Shown here in pieces: positions 18,002-25,720 of a stretch of DNA of 64,000 bases (positions are counted from its first letter, which is position 1; every line of letters begins with the position of its first letter). The DNA is taken from assembly GCF_900105905.1 (NCBI RefSeq), contig NZ_FNSV01000005.1, positions 6,200,001 to 6,264,000 of the forward strand, given 5' to 3'. The DNA comes from Rhodococcus koreensis (GTDB lineage Bacteria > Actinomycetota > Actinomycetes > Mycobacteriales > Mycobacteriaceae). The translations under genes and the position numbers were made by a program. The notes under the pieces were generated by a model. The model made no database searches. It was not told the origin of the DNA and saw only the letters and a list, made by a program, of their open reading frames with translations.

Positions 18002-18039
18002 CCGCTTTCCCCCACGAACACCACAAGACGGAGAAGAAC

Positions 18040-18798
18040 ATGAGTAATCGAGTCGCATTCGTAACCGGCGGTGCACAGGGCATCGGCAAGGGCATCTCCG
18101 ACGCCCTCGGGGCAGCGGGCTTCCGCGTCGCGGTAGCGGACCTCAACCTGGAGGTCGCCGAGGAGACCGCCGCCGGCATCCGCGACGCCGGCGGCCAGGC
18201 GATCGCCGTGCCCGTCGACGTCACTGACACCGCGTCCGTGCAGGCCGCGGTGAAGCAGGTCGCCGAGCAGTTCGGCCCGGTCGAGATCGTCGTCAACAAC
18301 GCCGGCTGGGACGACTTCATGCCGTTCCTGAAGACCGACGAGGCGTTCTGGGACCGGATCCTCGACATCAACTTCAAGGGCCAGCTGCGGGTCATCCAGG
18401 CGACCGTCCCGGGCATGGTGGAGCGCGGCTTCGGCCGGGTCATCAACATCGGTTCGGACGCCGGCCGCGTCGGCTCGTCGCTCGAGGCCGTCTACTCGGG
18501 CGCCAAGGGCGGCATCATCGCCTTCACCAAGACCCTCGCCCGTGAAATCGCGACCAAGGGCGTCACCGCGAACACCGTGTGCCCCGGCCCGACCGACACC
18601 CCGGCGCTCCGCAAGTTCGCCGACAGCTCGGGTCAGGAGGCCGACAAGGTGATCGGAGGCATGACCCGCGCCGTGCCGATGAAGCGACTCGGGAAGGCGG
18701 AGGACATCGGTGCCGCGGTGGCGTACTTCGCCTCCGATGCAGCAGAATTCGTCACCGGACAGACCCTGTCCGTCAGCGGTGGTCTGACGATGTCCTGA
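18040..18798 (+). CDS. badH: BadH-like SDR (2-hydroxycyclohexanecarboxyl-CoA dehydrogenase type)
   Basis: 252-residue SDR. TGGAQGIG at residues 9-16, NNAGWDDF at 86-93 and catalytic Ser139, Tyr152 and Lys156 are all present. The signature NNAGWD, SDAGRVGSSLEAVY and CPGPTDT, with the ending SVSGGLTM, closely matches BadH of Rhodopseudomonas palustris as recalled. BadH oxidises 2-hydroxycyclohexanecarboxyl-CoA to the 2-keto ester before ring hydrolysis by BadI. It is last gene of the 12712-18798 operon, before a strong terminator. Function in this organism is inferred by family resemblance, not tested. Confidence 0.8.
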   Translation: MSNRVAFVTGGAQGIGKGISDALGAAGFRVAVADLNLEVAEETAAGIRDAGGQAIAVPVDVTDTASVQAAVKQVAEQFGPVEIVVNNAGWDDFMPFLKTDEAFWDRILDINFKGQLRVIQATVPGMVERGFGRVINIGSDAGRVGSSLEAVYSGAKGGIIAFTKTLAREIATKGVTANTVCPGPTDTPALRKFADSSGQEADKVIGGMTRAVPMKRLGKAEDIGAAVAYFASDAAEFVTGQTLSVSGGLTMS

Positions 18799-18813
18799 CG
18801 GCATATCCGTTCG

Positions 18814-18845
18814 GAAGGTGCGGCCCGTTTCCGGGCCGCACCTTC
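18814..18845 (+). terminator. Hairpin terminator after badH-like gene
   Basis: Perfect 14-bp stem (18814-18827 and 18832-18845, arm GAAGGTGCGGCCCG) with a TTTC loop. It ends the six-gene operon, so the next gene needs its own promoter. Confidence 0.85.
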
Positions 18846-18867
18846 GTCGTTATGCGGGCTCCGTTGA

Positions 18868-18896
18868 TAACGATCGTTTGCGCGTGTGCCTATGAT
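18868..18896 (+). promoter_or_regulatory. TetR-type operator and leaderless promoter of MenB-like gene
   Basis: TAACGATCGTTT (18868-18879) differs by one base from the perfect palindrome in the tetR promoter at 36983. A TATGAT -10 (18891-18896) starts 23 bp after the operator start and lies 6 bp before the ATG. No Shine-Dalgarno sequence is visible, so the transcript is probably leaderless. The operator-to-(-10) distance equals that at tetR. Confidence 0.68.
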
Positions 18897-18902
18897 CGCC
18901 TC

Positions 18903-19760
18903 ATGACGAACAATAGTGATACAACGGATTTCGTATCCTGGACGGCAGTCGGTGAGTTCGAGGACATCCGATACGAGCACAGCGGCGACGGGATCGCGAA
19001 GATCACGATCTGCCGTCCGGAGGTGCGCAACGCGTTCCGTCCGCAGACGCTGATGGAAATCTCCGAGGCTCTGGTCGATGCCCGTGAGGACTCCTCGGTC
19101 GGCGTCATCGTGCTGACCGGTGAGGGTCCCGACGCGTTCTGCTCCGGCGGCGACCAGCGGGTGCGCGGCGATACCGGCTACCTCACCGAACCGGGGAAGG
19201 CGGGAAGCGTCGGCCGGTTCCATGTCACCGATCTGCAGATCCAGATCCGGCGTCTGCCGAAGCCGGTGGTCGCCATGGTCGCCGGCTACGCGATCGGCGG
19301 CGGCCACATTCTGCACCTGGTCTGCGACCTCTCCATCGCGGCGGACAATGCCCGGTTCGGTCAGGTCGGTCCGAAGGTCGGGTCGTTCGACGGTGGCTAC
19401 GGTGCGGGATTGCTCGCCGAACTCGTCGGGGTGAAGAAGGCCAAGGAGATCTGGTTCCTGTGCCGTCAGTACGACGCACAGCAGGCGCGCGAGATGGGGC
19501 TGGTCAACACCGTCGTCCCGCTCGCCGACCTGGAACGGGAAACCGTGCAGTGGTGCCGCGAGATGCTCCAGCTGTCGCCGTTCGCGCTGCGGCTGATGAA
19601 GGCGAGCTTCAATGCCGCCGAGGACGGGATGGCCGGCATTCAGCAGCTCGCTCACGACGCGAATTTGCTGTTCTACTCGACCGAGGAGGCGAAGGAAGGG
19701 CGCGAGGCGTACAAGGCGAAGCGGCGCCCCGAGTTCGAGAAGTTTCCGCGGCGGCCCTGA
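18903..19760 (+). CDS. MenB/BadI-type crotonase (ring-forming or ring-cleaving CoA enzyme)
   Basis: 285 residues. SGGDQ (81-85), IGGGH (131-135) and the family-defining SFD (161-163) are present. Blocks such as EIWFLCRQYDA and VQWCREML match Escherichia coli MenB closely as recalled. The insertion typical of mycobacterial MenB after the oxyanion motif is missing. MenB makes 1,4-dihydroxynaphthoyl-CoA, whereas the homologous BadI opens 2-ketocyclohexanecarboxyl-CoA by the reverse chemistry. Position after the badH-like gene and a shared TetR operator with badI favour a catabolic role; a second menB remains possible. Confidence 0.78.
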   Translation: MTNNSDTTDFVSWTAVGEFEDIRYEHSGDGIAKITICRPEVRNAFRPQTLMEISEALVDAREDSSVGVIVLTGEGPDAFCSGGDQRVRGDTGYLTEPGKAGSVGRFHVTDLQIQIRRLPKPVVAMVAGYAIGGGHILHLVCDLSIAADNARFGQVGPKVGSFDGGYGAGLLAELVGVKKAKEIWFLCRQYDAQQAREMGLVNTVVPLADLERETVQWCREMLQLSPFALRLMKASFNAAEDGMAGIQQLAHDANLLFYSTEEAKEGREAYKAKRRPEFEKFPRRP

Positions 19761-19770
19761 TCTTCCATTT

Positions 19771-19788
19771 CGGTCCGACAATTAGTAT
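19771..19788 (+). promoter_or_regulatory. Predicted GntR-type operator with -10
   Basis: CGGTCCGACAA (19771-19781) is followed by TAGTAT (19783-19788). This is the probable promoter of the enoyl-CoA hydratase at 19877, whose leader contains the long hairpin at 19805-19850. Confidence 0.48.
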
Positions 19789-19804
19789 GGTTGGGTCAAT
19801 ACCT

Positions 19805-19850
19805 CATGTGAGTGGCAAAGTGTGCCCGCGCACACTTCGCCGCTCACATG
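19805..19850. repeat. 46-bp near-perfect inverted repeat in 5' leader
   Basis: Two 21-base arms (19805-19825 and 19830-19850) around a CCGC loop match at 19 of 21 positions; the two differences are compatible with G-U pairing in RNA. The outer arms begin CATGTGAG and the inner arms read AAGTGTGC. It lies between the putative promoter at 19771-19788 and the start codon at 19877. It could be an mRNA stem or a DNA operator; there is no T-tract after it, so simple termination is unlikely. Confidence 0.7.
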
Positions 19851-19876
19851 GGACTGGACCGAACAGGATGGTGTGC

Positions 19877-20662
19877 ATGTCGGAAACCGCAACGCCCGCA
19901 GTCGCGTGGAGCGACGTCGACGCCGGCGTCATGACGATCACGCTGCAACGCAGGCCGGCGAACGCGCTCGGGCTGCCGATCATCGACGGCCTGAACGCGG
20001 CGCTCGACGCAGCCGACGCCGATGGATCGGTGAAGGTGATCGTCGTCCGCTCGGACATTCCGGGCTTCTTCGCGGCCGGCGCCGACATCAAGCACATGTC
20101 GTCCGTGGACGCGGAGTCCTTCACCGCGTACGGCGATCGACTCCGTGGGGCGCTCGACCGACTCGCGTCCGCCGACCGCATCTCGATCGCCGCGGTGGAC
20201 GGCCTCGCACTCGGCGGCGGCCTCGAACTGGCAATGGCCTGCACCCTGCGGGTCGGCGGGGCGGACGCGAAGTTCGGGCTGCCCGAGGTGAAGCTCGGCC
20301 TCATCCCCGGAGCCGGTGGAACGCAGCGACTTCCGCGTCTCGTGGGTCGTGGTCGCGCCCTGGACATCATGCTGAGTGCCCGGCAGGTCCTCGCCGCCGA
20401 GGCGCATGCGATCGGACTGATCGACCGACTCGTCGACGCCGGTACCGCCACCGATGCAGCGCAGGCGCTCGCGGCCGAGCTGTGCACGATGTCGCTGCCC
20501 GCGCAGCGCGCCGTCATCCGCACGGTCGACGCGTCGTTCGACACCCCGCTCGAGGAGGGCTTCCGGTTCGAGGTCGCCCAGGAGCAGGACCTGTTCGAGA
20601 ACGGAGAGGCGAAGGAGGGCATCACCGCCTTCCTCGAGAAGCGCGCTCCGCGATTCTCCTGA
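19877..20662 (+). CDS. Enoyl-CoA hydratase
   Basis: 261-residue crotonase with all classical hydratase features. The oxyanion motif FFAAGADIKHM, the first catalytic Glu in LGGGLELAMAC and the second Glu in GLPEVKLGLIPGAGGTQRLPR are present. It should add water to trans-2-enoyl-CoA esters. The ATG at 19877 is preferred over one at 19868 because AGGA lies 8 bp before it. It is followed after 5 bp by a transporter gene. Confidence 0.92.
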   Translation: MSETATPAVAWSDVDAGVMTITLQRRPANALGLPIIDGLNAALDAADADGSVKVIVVRSDIPGFFAAGADIKHMSSVDAESFTAYGDRLRGALDRLASADRISIAAVDGLALGGGLELAMACTLRVGGADAKFGLPEVKLGLIPGAGGTQRLPRLVGRGRALDIMLSARQVLAAEAHAIGLIDRLVDAGTATDAAQALAAELCTMSLPAQRAVIRTVDASFDTPLEEGFRFEVAQEQDLFENGEAKEGITAFLEKRAPRFS

Positions 20663-20667
20663 GCGTC

Positions 20668-21639
20668 GTGACGTCGGGGCGTGCCGGGAGGGGTGCGATC
20701 GCGCTGGCCCTTTTCCTCGTCTATGTGATCTGGGGATCGATCTATCTCGCGATCCGCCTGGTGATCGACGAGGTCCCTCCGCTCGGCTCGATGGGTGCGC
20801 GGTTCCTCCTTGCCGCTCTGCTGATGGCCGCCTTCCTGGCCTGTCGCGGTGGCCGGCGGCGGCTGCGCCTCACCTGGCGGGAAGCGGCAGGCGCTTCGTT
20901 CCTGGGCGTGCTGCTACTCGCCTGCGGAAACGGCCTGACCTCGGTCGGCCAACTGCACGGCGTGCCCTCCGGGGTGACGGCGCTCCTCGTGGCCATGGTG
21001 CCGCTGTGGATCTGCATCTACCGCACGCTGTCCGGTGACCGTCCACGGGTTCTCGAATTGGCCGGCGTCGGTGTGGGGCTGGTCGGTCTCGCAGTCCTGG
21101 TGCTGCCGCACGGTGGTGAGCACTCGGGACTCCCGCTCGTCGGCGTGGCGGTCATCGTGTTGTCCAGTGTGTCCTGGTCGTTCGGGTCGTGGATCAAGCC
21201 CCGAATCTGGCTGCCTCGTGACGTGTATGTCAGTGCGACGTACCAGCTTCTGGCGGCCGGTGCGGCCATGACGCTCGCGTCGGTAGCGACAGGGGAACGG
21301 CTGCACGGTGACATCGGACTCCGCGCGTGGGGCGCGTTCGGCTACCTCGTGGTCTTCGGCTCGATCGTCGGCTTCACCGCGTACGCGTGGCTGCTGCATC
21401 ACGCCCCGCTGTCGCTGGTCGCCACCCATACGTATGTGAATCCGGTGGTGGCCGTGGCGCTCGGGTCGGTGGTCCTGTCCGAGCCCGTCACGCCCGTCCT
21501 CGTCATCGGGGGAGCGGTCGTACTGCTTTCGGTCGTACTGGTCGTCAGTGCACACGCCGGGCCGCGGCGTCGGGGGTATTCCTCCGTGAACGATTCCAAG
21601 GTATTATTATCAGACCAAAGATCGACAGGAGGTGGGTAG
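20668..21639 (+). CDS. EamA/DMT-family membrane transporter
   Basis: 323-residue, strongly hydrophobic protein with about ten predicted membrane segments in two EamA-like halves. The first half opens IALALFLVYVIWGSIYLAIR; the second carries the typical SVSWSFGSW and YAWLLHHAPLS. The start is a GTG at 20668, six bases after the hydratase stop. Its reading frame runs through the operator of the next promoter and ends directly at the next ATG. The C-terminal 20 residues may thus be dispensable. It may export or import a pathway metabolite; the substrate is unknown. Confidence 0.85.
   Translation: MTSGRAGRGAIALALFLVYVIWGSIYLAIRLVIDEVPPLGSMGARFLLAALLMAAFLACRGGRRRLRLTWREAAGASFLGVLLLACGNGLTSVGQLHGVPSGVTALLVAMVPLWICIYRTLSGDRPRVLELAGVGVGLVGLAVLVLPHGGEHSGLPLVGVAVIVLSSVSWSFGSWIKPRIWLPRDVYVSATYQLLAAGAAMTLASVATGERLHGDIGLRAWGAFGYLVVFGSIVGFTAYAWLLHHAPLSLVATHTYVNPVVAVALGSVVLSEPVTPVLVIGGAVVLLSVVLVVSAHAGPRRRGYSSVNDSKVLLSDQRSTGGG
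21602..21617 (+). promoter_or_regulatory. -10 box with degenerate GntR-type operator
   Basis: TATTAT (21602-21607) abuts TTATCAGACCA (21607-21617), which keeps the right half-site TCNGACCA but is weak on the left. It lies inside the end of the transporter gene, 22 bp before the next start, and would drive the 21640-27250 operon. Confidence 0.42.
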
Positions 21640-22830
21640 ATGGTGCGGGACGACTCGAAACGCTCGTTCACCGGGCCGCTGTCGGGCTTGAAGGTGATCG
21701 AAATCGGTTCGATCGGGCCGGGTCCGTTCTGCGCCATGCTCCTTGCCGATCTGGGCGCCGACGTGATTCGAGTGGATCGCGCCACGGGTTCGGGACTGGT
21801 GGGGCCGAATGCTGACTTCCGGACGGAATTGCTGCACCGCGGACGTCGCTCGCTCGCCGTCGACCTCAAGCATCCGGACGGCGCCGCGGTGGTGCTCTCT
21901 CTCGTAGCGGACGCAGACATCTTGATCGAGGGCTTCCGACCCGGGGTCGCTGAGCGACTCGGCATCGGACCGGACGACTGCGCCGCACGTAATCCCGGGC
22001 TGATCTACGGCCGCATGACCGGTTTCGGTCAGGACGGACCGCTCGCTCAGCACGTCGGCCACGACATCAATTACGTCGCGCTCAGTGGTGCCCTGTCGTT
22101 GATCGGACGCCACGGCCAACCGCCCACCCCGCCGCTCAGTCTGATCGGCGACTTCGGCGGCGGGGGAATGCTTCTCGCGATGGGCGTCCTGTCGGCGCTG
22201 TTCGAGAGGCAGCGCTCGGGACTCGGACAGGTGGTCGACGCCTCGATGGTCGAGGGGTCCGCACTCCTCGCCACACCATTCTTCGGGTTCACGCAGACCG
22301 GAACGTGGAACCCCGAACGCGGCACCAACATCGTCGACAGCGGTGCGCCCTACTACGACGCCTACGAGACCGCAGACGGAAAGTGGCTGGCCGTCGGCGC
22401 GATGGAACCGCACTTCTACGCCGACCTGGTCGCGTTGCTGGAACTGCCCGACGACCTGCCGGACCAGAACGACCGCTCGCAATGGCCGCAGATGAAGAAG
22501 GTCTTCGCCGACGCAGTGCGCGGCCGCACACTCACGGAATGGCTCGAGGCGGGAGAGGGACTCACACCCTGCATATCGCCCGTCCTCGAGGTCGACGAGG
22601 CGCCGTCGCACCCGCATCATGTCGCCCGAAAGGCATTCGTCGACGTCGACGGTCTCGTCCAACCGGCGCCGGCGCCGCGCTTCAGCCGCACCGCGGCCGC
22701 AGTAGATCGCCGTCCGCCGATGCCGGGCGAACACACCACCGAGATCCTGACCGACTGGGGGATCGACCCCGGCCGTGCCGCCGAGTGGCTGCGCTCGGGT
22801 GCTGTGCGCGAGGCCGCCGCGGAGACCTGA
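21640..22830 (+). CDS. CaiB/BaiF family protein, alpha-methylacyl-CoA racemase-like
   Basis: 396 residues. The N-terminal IGPGPFCAMLLADLGADVIRV and GFRPGVAERLG are typical of the class III CoA-transferase fold. The racemase catalytic pair seems present: His in VGHDINYVALSG and Asp in LIGDFGGGGM. The C-terminal GAPYYDAYETADGKW also fits. It would epimerise a 2-methylacyl-CoA so that the (S)-specific dehydrogenases can act. AGGAGGTGG precedes the ATG. First gene of the 21640-27250 operon. Confidence 0.87.
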   Translation: MVRDDSKRSFTGPLSGLKVIEIGSIGPGPFCAMLLADLGADVIRVDRATGSGLVGPNADFRTELLHRGRRSLAVDLKHPDGAAVVLSLVADADILIEGFRPGVAERLGIGPDDCAARNPGLIYGRMTGFGQDGPLAQHVGHDINYVALSGALSLIGRHGQPPTPPLSLIGDFGGGGMLLAMGVLSALFERQRSGLGQVVDASMVEGSALLATPFFGFTQTGTWNPERGTNIVDSGAPYYDAYETADGKWLAVGAMEPHFYADLVALLELPDDLPDQNDRSQWPQMKKVFADAVRGRTLTEWLEAGEGLTPCISPVLEVDEAPSHPHHVARKAFVDVDGLVQPAPAPRFSRTAAAVDRRPPMPGEHTTEILTDWGIDPGRAAEWLRSGAVREAAAET

Positions 22831-22914
22831 CCTGCCGGACCATCGGCGTCCGGACCACCACCAAAAAACTTGCGGCGACCACCTGGGATCGCCGAACTGA
22901 GAAGGAGTGACCTC

Positions 22915-23724
22915 GTGACCGAGCCCACGACATGGGAGACGTTCACGCTCGACCGGCCGGAACCCGGCATCGCCGTCGTGACGTTGAATCGCCCCGAACG
23001 AATGAACTCGATGACGAACACCATGTTCGTCGAACTCGAGAGGGTTGCGCTGCAACTGGATCACGAACACGACCTCCGCGTCGTGATCCTCACCGGCGCA
23101 GGCAAGGCGTTCTGCGGCGGATTCGACCTCGACGACGCCGACGGTTTGTCGTCGATGACGCCGATGGGCATGCTGGACCAGCAGGAACTGGCCGCGCGGG
23201 CTCTCTCGGCGATCCGCAGCATCCGGGTCCCGGTGATCGCCGCAGTCAACGGTGCGGCCGCCGGTGGCGGGCTGTCCCTGTCCCTCGCCGCCGACATCCG
23301 GATCGGTTCGCCGGCGGCACGGTTCAACGCGGCGTTCGTGCGGATCGGCCTGTCCGCAGGCGACCTGGGGGCGTCGTGGCACCTGCCCCGCCTCATCGGG
23401 CCGGCACGCGCAGCGGAATTCGCTTATACCGGCCGCTTCATCGAGGCCGTGGAGGCGGAGTCCCTCGGACTGCTCAACGCGGTCGTGCCCGCCGAGTCGC
23501 TGCTCGACGAGGCGCTCGCGATGGCCCGCCTGATCAGCGCGAATTCGCCTGCCGGAGTCCAGCTGTCGAAGCGTGCACTCCACGCGAACATGGAAGTGTC
23601 CTCGTATGCGGCGGCGCTCGAACTCGAGAACCGCGGGCAGGCACTGCTCACTCGTGGCGACGACATGCCCGAGGCGCTGGCCGCGTTCAAAGAGAAGCGC
23701 ACCCCGAAGTTCACGGGAAGGTGA
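22915..23724 (+). CDS. Enoyl-CoA hydratase/isomerase family protein (tandem copy 1)
   Basis: 269-residue crotonase starting at GTG 22915 behind GAAGGAG. The oxyanion motif FCGGFDLDD is intact, but both classical hydratase glutamates are absent (GGGLSLSLAAD and FNAAFVRIGLS). An Asp in SAGDLGASW could serve, as in dienoyl-CoA isomerases. It is closely related to the next gene, sharing VEAESLGL/EEAARIGL blocks and the ending YAAALELENRGQALLTR. The pair looks like a tandem duplication with divergence. Confidence 0.83.
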   Translation: MTEPTTWETFTLDRPEPGIAVVTLNRPERMNSMTNTMFVELERVALQLDHEHDLRVVILTGAGKAFCGGFDLDDADGLSSMTPMGMLDQQELAARALSAIRSIRVPVIAAVNGAAAGGGLSLSLAADIRIGSPAARFNAAFVRIGLSAGDLGASWHLPRLIGPARAAEFAYTGRFIEAVEAESLGLLNAVVPAESLLDEALAMARLISANSPAGVQLSKRALHANMEVSSYAAALELENRGQALLTRGDDMPEALAAFKEKRTPKFTGR

Positions 23725-23729
23725 GCCAG

Positions 23730-24581
23730 ATGACGCAGACCGAAGTGCGGGAGAATACGGCGGTGCTGAGCAACTACGAGCCGCCGCAGCTGGAGACCCT
23801 CACCCTCGAGGTGCTCGACGGCAAGATCGTCGTCCTCACGATCAATCGGCCCGAGCGGATGAACTCGATGGTCGTGAAGATGTTCGAAGAGTTCAACACC
23901 GTCGCATACGCCCTCCGCGACACCGACGCGCGGGCGCTGATCATCCGCGGTGCGGGCGATCGCGTGTTCTGCGCGGGCTTCGACCTGGACGAGATCAGCG
24001 TGATCACCGAAATGGGTGTGCGTGAGTTCCTCAGATTCCAGGAGACCGCGACCGGTGGCCTGGCAGCGCTGCACCACTTGCCGTTCCCGGTGATCGCCGC
24101 GATTCACGGTGCGGCGTCCGGGGGCGGGCTGTCGCTCGCGCTCGCCTGCGACATCCGGCTCGTGGCGCCCACCGCGAAGTTCAATGCGGCGTTCGTCAAG
24201 GTCGGACTGTCCGTCGGAGAGCTCGGCACGTCGTGGCAGCTCACCCGGCTCGTCGGGCCCGGCCGGGCGGCGGAGATCGCCTACACCGCGCGTTTCGTCG
24301 GTGCGGAGGAAGCCGCCCGAATCGGGCTGGCGAACCGGGTGGTGCCGAGCGAGGACCTGTTCGACGAGGCAGTCGCGGTGGCCGAGGCGATCGCATCGAA
24401 CTCGCCGGGCGGCGTCCGGATGTCGAAGCGTGCGCTGCAACGGAACCAGGAAGTGACGTCGTATGCGGCGGCACTGGAGTTGGAGAACCGGGGGCAGGCG
24501 CTGCTCACCCGGTGCGCCGACATGCCGGAGGCGCTTGCGGCGTTCAAGGAGAAGCGGGCGCCGCGCTTCACAGGGCAGTAG
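23730..24581 (+). CDS. Enoyl-CoA hydratase/isomerase family protein (tandem copy 2)
   Basis: 283 residues, five bases after copy 1 with GGAAGGTGA as RBS. It has a longer N-terminus, FCAGFDLDE as oxyanion motif, and GGGLSLALACD without the hydratase Glu. The position carrying Asp in copy 1 is Glu here (SVGELGTSW). Near-identical C-terminal blocks show recent common ancestry, while the acid change suggests different double-bond chemistry. Reaction cannot be assigned from sequence alone. Confidence 0.84.
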   Translation: MTQTEVRENTAVLSNYEPPQLETLTLEVLDGKIVVLTINRPERMNSMVVKMFEEFNTVAYALRDTDARALIIRGAGDRVFCAGFDLDEISVITEMGVREFLRFQETATGGLAALHHLPFPVIAAIHGAASGGGLSLALACDIRLVAPTAKFNAAFVKVGLSVGELGTSWQLTRLVGPGRAAEIAYTARFVGAEEAARIGLANRVVPSEDLFDEAVAVAEAIASNSPGGVRMSKRALQRNQEVTSYAAALELENRGQALLTRCADMPEALAAFKEKRAPRFTGQ

Positions 24582-24617
24582 GAATCAACGAATGACGACA
24601 CGGATGGAGACGAGCGC

Positions 24618-25652
24618 ATGACCTGGGAATGGACGCCCGACACGCTCGGTGCGCTGGAGACGTTCCTGCGCGAGCGCGGGATCACCGAGGGCCCGCTCAC
24701 GACCGCGGGGATCGGTGACGGACATTCCAACCTGACGTTCCTCGTGTCCGACGGGGTCCGTCAGGTGATCGTCCGCCGCCCGCCGCCTCCGCCGATTCCA
24801 CCGGGCGCCCACGACATGCTGCGGGAGGCCCGTCTCGTCGGCGGCCTCGCCGGCAGCGGCGTGCCGGTGGCGGACGTCCTCGCCGTCGGCCAGACCGGTG
24901 AGGTGCTCGACGTCCCGTTCTACGTGATGGACTACGTCGCCGGACCGGTGGTCACCACCGAGACCCCGTCCGCGCTGAGCGCGCCGGCAGACCGCCGCCG
25001 GATCGGGGAGGCGTTGATCGACACGCTCGCCGCACTGCACGCGGTGGACTGGCAGGCCGCCGGCCTGGGCGACCTGGGCCGCCCGGAAGGATTCAACGAA
25101 CGTCACCTGCGCCGCATGGGCAGGCTGGTCGCGGCCGAGGACGGGACACCGCCGCCGGAGTTCGCGGACATCGACGCGTGGCTCGGCGCCAACGTGCCTG
25201 CCGAATCGGGTGCGGCGATCATCCACAACGACTACCGCATCGGCAACGTCATCCTTGCTCCCGACTCGCCGGGACGCATTGCCGCAGTGCTGGACTGGGA
25301 GCTCGCGACGATCGGCGACCCGCTGTTCGATCTCGGCTATTTCCTCGCGTCGTATCCCGTCGAGGGGGAGGAACGCACACCGACCGAGGACCTCGGTACG
25401 GCCGTCCTCGAGGACGGATACCCGACCCGGGACGAACTGGCTCAGCGGTACGCGGCCGCCACCGGCGCCGACCTGTCGAACCTGAACTGGTACACGGCAC
25501 TGGCCCTGTGGAAACTGGCGGTCCTGTACGAATACGGGCGGCGCCGCGCCGTCGCCGGCGTCGGCGACCAGTACTACCGCGACGAGGCACTGGTGCGCTC
25601 CTTCCTCGACGCCGCACACCGCGCGGCGGGATTGAAAACCGTCTCCGCCTGA
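24618..25652 (+). CDS. APH-fold phosphotransferase family protein (ACAD10-like)
   Basis: 344-residue aminoglycoside-phosphotransferase-fold protein. The catalytic loop IIHNDYRIGNVIL and metal-binding VLDWELATIGDPLFDLGY are intact. Actinobacteria often place such genes in acyl-CoA loci, and the animal enzyme ACAD10/11 fuses this fold to an acyl-CoA dehydrogenase that handles 4-hydroxyacyl-CoAs. Phosphorylation of a hydroxyacyl-CoA is therefore a plausible role, stated as inference. RBS GGAGACGAG; 36 bp after the crotonase pair. Confidence 0.83.
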   Translation: MTWEWTPDTLGALETFLRERGITEGPLTTAGIGDGHSNLTFLVSDGVRQVIVRRPPPPPIPPGAHDMLREARLVGGLAGSGVPVADVLAVGQTGEVLDVPFYVMDYVAGPVVTTETPSALSAPADRRRIGEALIDTLAALHAVDWQAAGLGDLGRPEGFNERHLRRMGRLVAAEDGTPPPEFADIDAWLGANVPAESGAAIIHNDYRIGNVILAPDSPGRIAAVLDWELATIGDPLFDLGYFLASYPVEGEERTPTEDLGTAVLEDGYPTRDELAQRYAAATGADLSNLNWYTALALWKLAVLYEYGRRRAVAGVGDQYYRDEALVRSFLDAAHRAAGLKTVSA

Positions 25653-25720
25653 GTCACGGGCAACCGCGGAGACCAGCCCAAGGGAATCGCACCCGGCCTT
25701 CGACGTCGAACGGAGTAATG

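Noticed and set aside
19805..19850. Hairpin read as a terminator
   Set aside because: No T-tract follows and it lies downstream of the probable promoter and before the start codon of the hydratase gene.
21610..23583. 657-codon antisense frame over the racemase and crotonase genes
   Set aside because: No recognisable protein; opposed by two clear plus-strand enzyme genes.
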